From: RGIG9079 sp964567845
GTDB taxonomy: Bacteria; Bacteroidota; Bacteroidia; Bacteroidales; Marinifilaceae
Direction: 5' to 3'
NCBI GenBank assembly: GCA_964567845.1
Contig: CAZMOG010000079.1
Coordinates: 1 to 8,577, forward strand
Length of the DNA: 8,577 bases
Below are positions 5,077-8,577 of the stretch, one piece after another (within the stretch, counting starts at the first letter, position 1; every line of letters begins with the position of its first letter). The notes beneath the pieces are model-generated. The model was not told the DNA's origin and searched no databases. It saw only the letters and a program-made list of their open reading frames with translations. A program made the translations under genes and the position numbers.

Positions 5077-7388
5077 CTGCAAGCAATGTTGTTGCAAATC
5101 TTCTTAGCAACAATTGCGTCGATTACTGCCACTGCTGTTATATTGACAATGTCACGAACACTGCTCTCGAAGTCAGTAAAGTGAATTGGTTTGTTAAGTC
5201 CCATTTGGATAGGTCCGATAATCTCCATATCGTCTGCATTCATAGCTTGAAGCATTTGGTATGTCGCATTTGCGGAGCTAAGATTAGGGAACACCAAAGT
5301 GTTGACATCTTTGCCAAAGAGTTTGGTAAAGGGGTATTTACGGTCACGTAATTCACGATTCATTGCAAAATGCACTTGAATCTCTCCATCAACCACAATC
5401 TCCGGATAGTTCATGTGAAGATACTCAACGGCTGCATGTACACTTGCAGGGCTGCCTACCATGTCGGTACCAAAGTTCGAATACGAAATCATTGCCATTA
5501 CAGGCTCACGGTTAAAGAATCGAACAGAGTTCTCAGCCAAAAGCGCAACATCGATGATGGTATTCGTATCCGGATGACGGTTTATAAGCGTGTCGGCAAG
5601 GAAGTATGTACCACTCTTAGTGTTGAGGATATGCATTGTGGCAAAGTTGTTGTGCCCCGGACGAATACCAATAACCTCTTTTGCCACCTTGATAGTATTG
5701 CTGTATTTGGTATATAGACCTGTGATAAAGGCATCGGCCTCGCCAGTTTCCACCATCATCATTCCGAAGTAGTTGCGCTCGAACATCTTGTCGTTGGCCT
5801 CTTCGAATGTATAACCTTCTCGTTTTTTCTTTTCGGTCAAAATACGTGCATAACGCTCACGACGTGCAGCCTCGCGGTCATGGCGCAGGTTTATAATCTC
5901 GATTCCCTCAAGGCTAAGATCAAGTTCCTCTGCCTTTTTTGCAATCATCTCGTCATTACCCAAAAGAATAGGCTGACAAATACCCTCGGACTTTGCCTCG
6001 ACTGCAGCTTTCAGCATGTTTGGATGAATACCCTCAGCAAACACTACGCGTTGTGGATTGGAACGAGCTGTATCCATCAACTGACGAGTCAATTTTGACT
6101 CATACCCCATAAGCTCTTTCAAGTGCAAACTATATGCATCCCAATCGGTAATCTCCTTACGTGCAACTCCAGACTCGATGGCTGCCTTTGCCACTGCCAT
6201 CGATACCTCGGTAATGAGTCTTGGGTCAACCGGTTTCGGAATGAAATAGTCAGGTCCGAAACTAAGGTTGCTCACCTTGTAGGTCTCATTCACCACCTCG
6301 GGCACCGGTTTTTTGGCCAAAGCAGCAATTGCACGTACGGCAGCAAGCTTCATCTCTTCGTTGATGGCAGTTGCCGCCACATCAAGAGCTCCACGGAATA
6401 TATAAGGGAATCCTATTACATTGTTAATTTGGTTTGGATAGTCGCTACGACCTGTTGACATAAGCACATCGGGACGTGAAGCCATAGCATCCTCGTAAGA
6501 AATCTCGGGTACAGGGTTGGCAAGGGCGAACACTATTGGAGAATCGGCCATTGAGCGCACCATATCCTGTGTAAGCACATTACCCTTCGAAAGGCCAAGG
6601 AAGACATCTGCACCACGTACCGCCTCTTCAAGAGTGTTAATATCACGACGCTCAGTTGCAAACCATCGCTTCATCTCATTGCCGGGACGGTCCAATCCCT
6701 CTCGGTCAGAGCGTATAACACCCTTTGAATCAAGCATCACAATATTCTCGTGACGGGCTCCGAGAGCTTCATACAACTTTGTACACGATATTGCTGCCGC
6801 TCCTGCTCCATTGACAACAATCTTTACATCCTCGATTTTCTTTCCGGCCACTTCAAGTGCATTGATAAGTCCAGCACTCGAAATAATGGCAGTACCATGT
6901 TGGTCATCGTGCATTACAGGAATATCGAGCTCCTCTTTCAAACGTCGCTCTATCTCAAAACACTCCGGAGCCTTAATATCCTCAAGATTGATACCTCCAA
7001 ATGTAGGGGCAATTGCCTTGACAGCCTCGATAAACTTCTCCGGATCTTTTTCGTTGACCTCAATATCAAACACATCTACACCTCCATATATCTTGAATAA
7101 CAGCCCCTTACCTTCCATAACCGGTTTTCCGGCGATGGCTCCAATATCGCCCAAGCCAAGTACTGCAGTTCCATTGGATATTACTGCAACTAAATTTCCT
7201 TTGGCTGTGTATTTATATGCATCCTGCGGATTCTTCTCTATCTCCAAACACGGCTCCGCTACTCCGGGAGAATAAGCTAATGAAAGATCTGTTTGTGTAC
7301 TATAAGGTTTTGTAGGTACCACCTCTATTTTACCAGGCTTGCCCTGCGAATGGTAGAGCAACGCCGCCTCTTTTGTTATCTTTGCCAT
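5070..7388 (-). CDS. maeB: NADP-dependent malic enzyme with C-terminal phosphotransacetylase-like domain (MaeB type)
   Basis: 772 residues, the normal length for this two-part enzyme, which oxidatively decarboxylates malate to pyruvate with NAD(P)+ reduction in the cytoplasm. Malic domain: AYSPGVAEP with Tyr39, NGTAVLGLGDIG (72-83), MEGKGLLFK with the catalytic-type Lys94, metal ligands Glu136-Asp137 (NLEDIKAPECFE) and Asp161-Asp162 in HDDQHGT. A Rossmann segment follows with VNGAGAAA at 192-199, then ALANPVPE and GRSDYPNQINNVIGFPYIFR (313-332). Residues from about 433 to 765 form a PTA/PTB domain (DTARSNPQRVVFAEG onward), which in E. coli MaeB is regulatory and senses acetyl-CoA rather than making acetyl phosphate. 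The ATG at 7388 gives the standard MAKITKEAALLYHSQGKPGK start. It is monocistronic: the upstream transporter gene is 135 bases away, and no convincing terminator was found beyond the 5070 stop. Confidence 0.97.
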   Translation of the reverse strand: MAKITKEAALLYHSQGKPGKIEVVPTKPYSTQTDLSLAYSPGVAEPCLEIEKNPQDAYKYTAKGNLVAVISNGTAVLGLGDIGAIAGKPVMEGKGLLFKIYGGVDVFDIEVNEKDPEKFIEAVKAIAPTFGGINLEDIKAPECFEIERRLKEELDIPVMHDDQHGTAIISSAGLINALEVAGKKIEDVKIVVNGAGAAAISCTKLYEALGARHENIVMLDSKGVIRSDREGLDRPGNEMKRWFATERRDINTLEEAVRGADVFLGLSKGNVLTQDMVRSMADSPIVFALANPVPEISYEDAMASRPDVLMSTGRSDYPNQINNVIGFPYIFRGALDVAATAINEEMKLAAVRAIAALAKKPVPEVVNETYKVSNLSFGPDYFIPKPVDPRLITEVSMAVAKAAIESGVARKEITDWDAYSLHLKELMGYESKLTRQLMDTARSNPQRVVFAEGIHPNMLKAAVEAKSEGICQPILLGNDEMIAKKAEELDLSLEGIEIINLRHDREAARRERYARILTEKKKREGYTFEEANDKMFERNYFGMMMVETGEADAFITGLYTKYSNTIKVAKEVIGIRPGHNNFATMHILNTKSGTYFLADTLINRHPDTNTIIDVALLAENSVRFFNREPVMAMISYSNFGTDMVGSPASVHAAVEYLHMNYPEIVVDGEIQVHFAMNRELRDRKYPFTKLFGKDVNTLVFPNLSSANATYQMLQAMNADDMEIIGPIQMGLNKPIHFTDFESSVRDIVNITAVAVIDAIVAKKICNNIACSQ

Positions 7389-7445
7389 ATTTTCATTCAG
7401 TACTACTTGTGAAACTATTTAAAATAGCTACTTATATTCGATACG

Positions 7446-7453
7446 CAAAGTTA
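7446..7453 (-). promoter_or_regulatory. Putative -7 element of the malic enzyme gene
   Basis: The minus strand reads TAACTTTG, an exact TAnnTTTG match, about 58 bases before the ATG at 7388. A TTTG lies 24 bases upstream (7478-7481), slightly beyond the usual 19-21 spacing. No ribosome-binding site is evident before the ATG, as is common in this phylum. Confidence 0.45.
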
Positions 7454-7523
7454 CCATTTTTCTTGCATTTATGTGGACAAAAAGAGTCACTGCCTCTATA
7501 GCAAAAGCAAATCAAATTGTGAA

Positions 7524-8402
7524 TTAGCGGAATAACAGTGAGCGAGTCTGCAAAACCACAGATATTATTATCAAAAATATTCCAATCCAAAACGAAAGGC
7601 CTATTTCACGCAACTCACCAAACAACAATGCAGCTATTGCAATACTATAAAGAGGCTCCAGATTATATGCCATATTTACTGTAAAGGCATTTAACTTACG
7701 TAAAGCAACAAGTTGAAAGAGAAACGGAATAACAGTAAAAACCGATCCCAACAGCAAAAGATACAACAAATCATTTCCCTGAGGCACAATATATTGTGTA
7801 GGATAAACCACTTTATACACTGGCATACAAAGAGTCAGAAACAAAACTCCTCCAATCAGTTCATAAAGAAGCATTGTACTGCTCTCCTGTTTAGTCTGAT
7901 TTGCCACATTTATATTCAGAATCGAAAAGATAGAATAGAGTGCTGCACATAAAAGTCCAAGAGCTATTCCTACTCGGAACCTTATATCTATAGTGAATAT
8001 CAATAATATACCAGCAATTGCTATAAAACTTAATCCAATATTCACCAAAGATACCTTGGTCCTATTAATCATTGGATCAAAAATGGCAGTAAAGAAGCAC
8101 GAGGTTGCAACACAAGCCACGCCTATCGAGACATTGGAAGCCTGAATACTTGCAAAAAATGCCACCCAATGCATTGCCAGCAAGGCACCACATCCACATA
8201 TCTTCATAATGCTTTTGAGCGAGGTCTTATGCAGTCTACGCATAAAAAACATCACCGCAAATAACACCACAACACTTACCGCCATTCTGTACCAGACCAA
8301 CGGCAAACCATTTAGCGATATCAGTTTCCCAAATATCCCGGTCCAGCCCGCCAGAAAAACAGCAACATGCAAAACTATAAGTGTCGAACTCCTCTCTTTC
8401 AT
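7524..8402 (-). CDS. EamA/DMT-family transporter, ten-helix
   Basis: 292 residues from the ATG at 8402, almost entirely hydrophobic with about ten transmembrane stretches arranged as two EamA repeats (approximately 6-132 and 142-288). Typical features include HVAVFLAGWTGIFGKLI in helix 1, LVWYRMAVS in helix 2, MHWVAFFASIQASNVSIGV, and near the end of repeat 2 NMAYNLEPLYSIAIAALLFGE. Family members export or import small metabolites such as amino acids; the substrate cannot be read from the sequence. The frame extends upstream to a TTG at 8444 and an ATG at 8417, but the sequence before MKERSSTLIVL (RGALRFCMIVYS) is not typical of the family, so 8402 is preferred. It lies 135 bases upstream of the malic enzyme gene, which has its own -7 element, so co-transcription is possible but not needed. 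Confidence 0.92.
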   Translation of the reverse strand: MKERSSTLIVLHVAVFLAGWTGIFGKLISLNGLPLVWYRMAVSVVVLFAVMFFMRRLHKTSLKSIMKICGCGALLAMHWVAFFASIQASNVSIGVACVATSCFFTAIFDPMINRTKVSLVNIGLSFIAIAGILLIFTIDIRFRVGIALGLLCAALYSIFSILNINVANQTKQESSTMLLYELIGGVLFLTLCMPVYKVVYPTQYIVPQGNDLLYLLLLGSVFTVIPFLFQLVALRKLNAFTVNMAYNLEPLYSIAIAALLFGELREIGLSFWIGIFLIIISVVLQTRSLLFR

Positions 8403-8528
8403 GCTATAGACTATCATACAGAAGCGCAACGCTCCTCTCTGCAAATTTCTCGGAAGCTGTTTTATTCAATTACTTTCATTTTGATTTAACAATAAAATAT
8501 CTGCTTACTAACATTGAGATTTCTGCTG

Positions 8529-8536
8529 TAAAAGTA
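8529..8536 (-). promoter_or_regulatory. Putative -7 element of the DMT transporter gene
   Basis: The minus strand reads TACTTTTA, seven of eight to TAnnTTTG, within TTGTACTTTTACAGC, a context common in Bacteroidota promoters. It lies about 125 bases before the start at 8402. No -33 box at regular spacing is clear. The rest of 8445-8577 is AT-rich and shows no gene. Confidence 0.3.
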
Positions 8537-8577
8537 CAATTTTTTATTTTAACATTTCATCGATTTGATATAATCTT

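Noticed and set aside
5370..5717. Plus-strand open frame of 115 codons
   Set aside because: Antisense to the phosphotransacetylase-like domain of the malic enzyme; no motif or start signal of its own.
6811..7275. Open frame of 154 codons on the plus strand
   Set aside because: It lies wholly antisense to the malic enzyme, whose translation shows all family motifs; composition is Ser/Thr/Ile-rich shadow sequence with no recognisable domain.
7483..7498. Hairpin AGAG-N7-CTCT followed by TTTT downstream of the transporter gene as a terminator
   Set aside because: Only four base pairs in the stem; too weak to call despite the T-run.

Overview
The window looks like a Bacteroidales-type (Bacteroidota) chromosome segment. 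Seven of its seven promoter candidates carry or nearly match the -7 element TAnnTTTG used by this phylum's primary sigma factor, most starts lack a Shine-Dalgarno sequence, and the gene families (EVE-type McrB, a DUF3791/DUF3990 pair, MaeB-type malic enzyme, YgbA-like protein) fit. The genus cannot be fixed from the sequence alone.

Layout. (1) 1-1874, minus: the first 624 codons of an McrB-like AAA+ ATPase with an EVE (PUA-like) modified-base reader domain. The gene runs off the left edge, where its nuclease partner McrC would be expected. (2) 2078-2762, plus: three tightly overlapping small genes, all broken. They are a DUF3791-like gene, a DUF3990-like ADP-ribosyltransferase-fold gene and a small helical gene. 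Their promoter and start/stop overlaps survive, so this looks like a recently decayed toxin-antitoxin-like or effector module. (3) 2826-4393, minus: a compact four-gene unit (DUF6055-like C-terminal-type domain protein, membrane-anchored PH-like protein, FKBP-type peptidyl-prolyl isomerase, DUF1294 membrane protein) with gaps of 17, 10 and 2 bases and a possible terminator at 2761-2791. (4) 4532-4831, plus: a YgbA-like Cys-rich protein (nitrous oxide-stimulated promoter family), divergent from the four-gene unit. (5) 4832-5069: no intact gene, but a coding-like fragment and a long hairpin. (6) 5070-7388, minus: a full-length NADP-type malic enzyme with a phosphotransacetylase-like C-terminal domain. 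(7) 7524-8402, minus: an EamA/DMT-family ten-helix transporter.

The left third is AT-rich accessory DNA with a defence gene beside decayed small genes. The right half is ordinary housekeeping metabolism and transport. No tRNA, rRNA, insertion sequence or CRISPR array was seen. I do not see a complete undescribed system. The most unusual content is the EVE-McrB and the neighbouring wrecked three-gene module.
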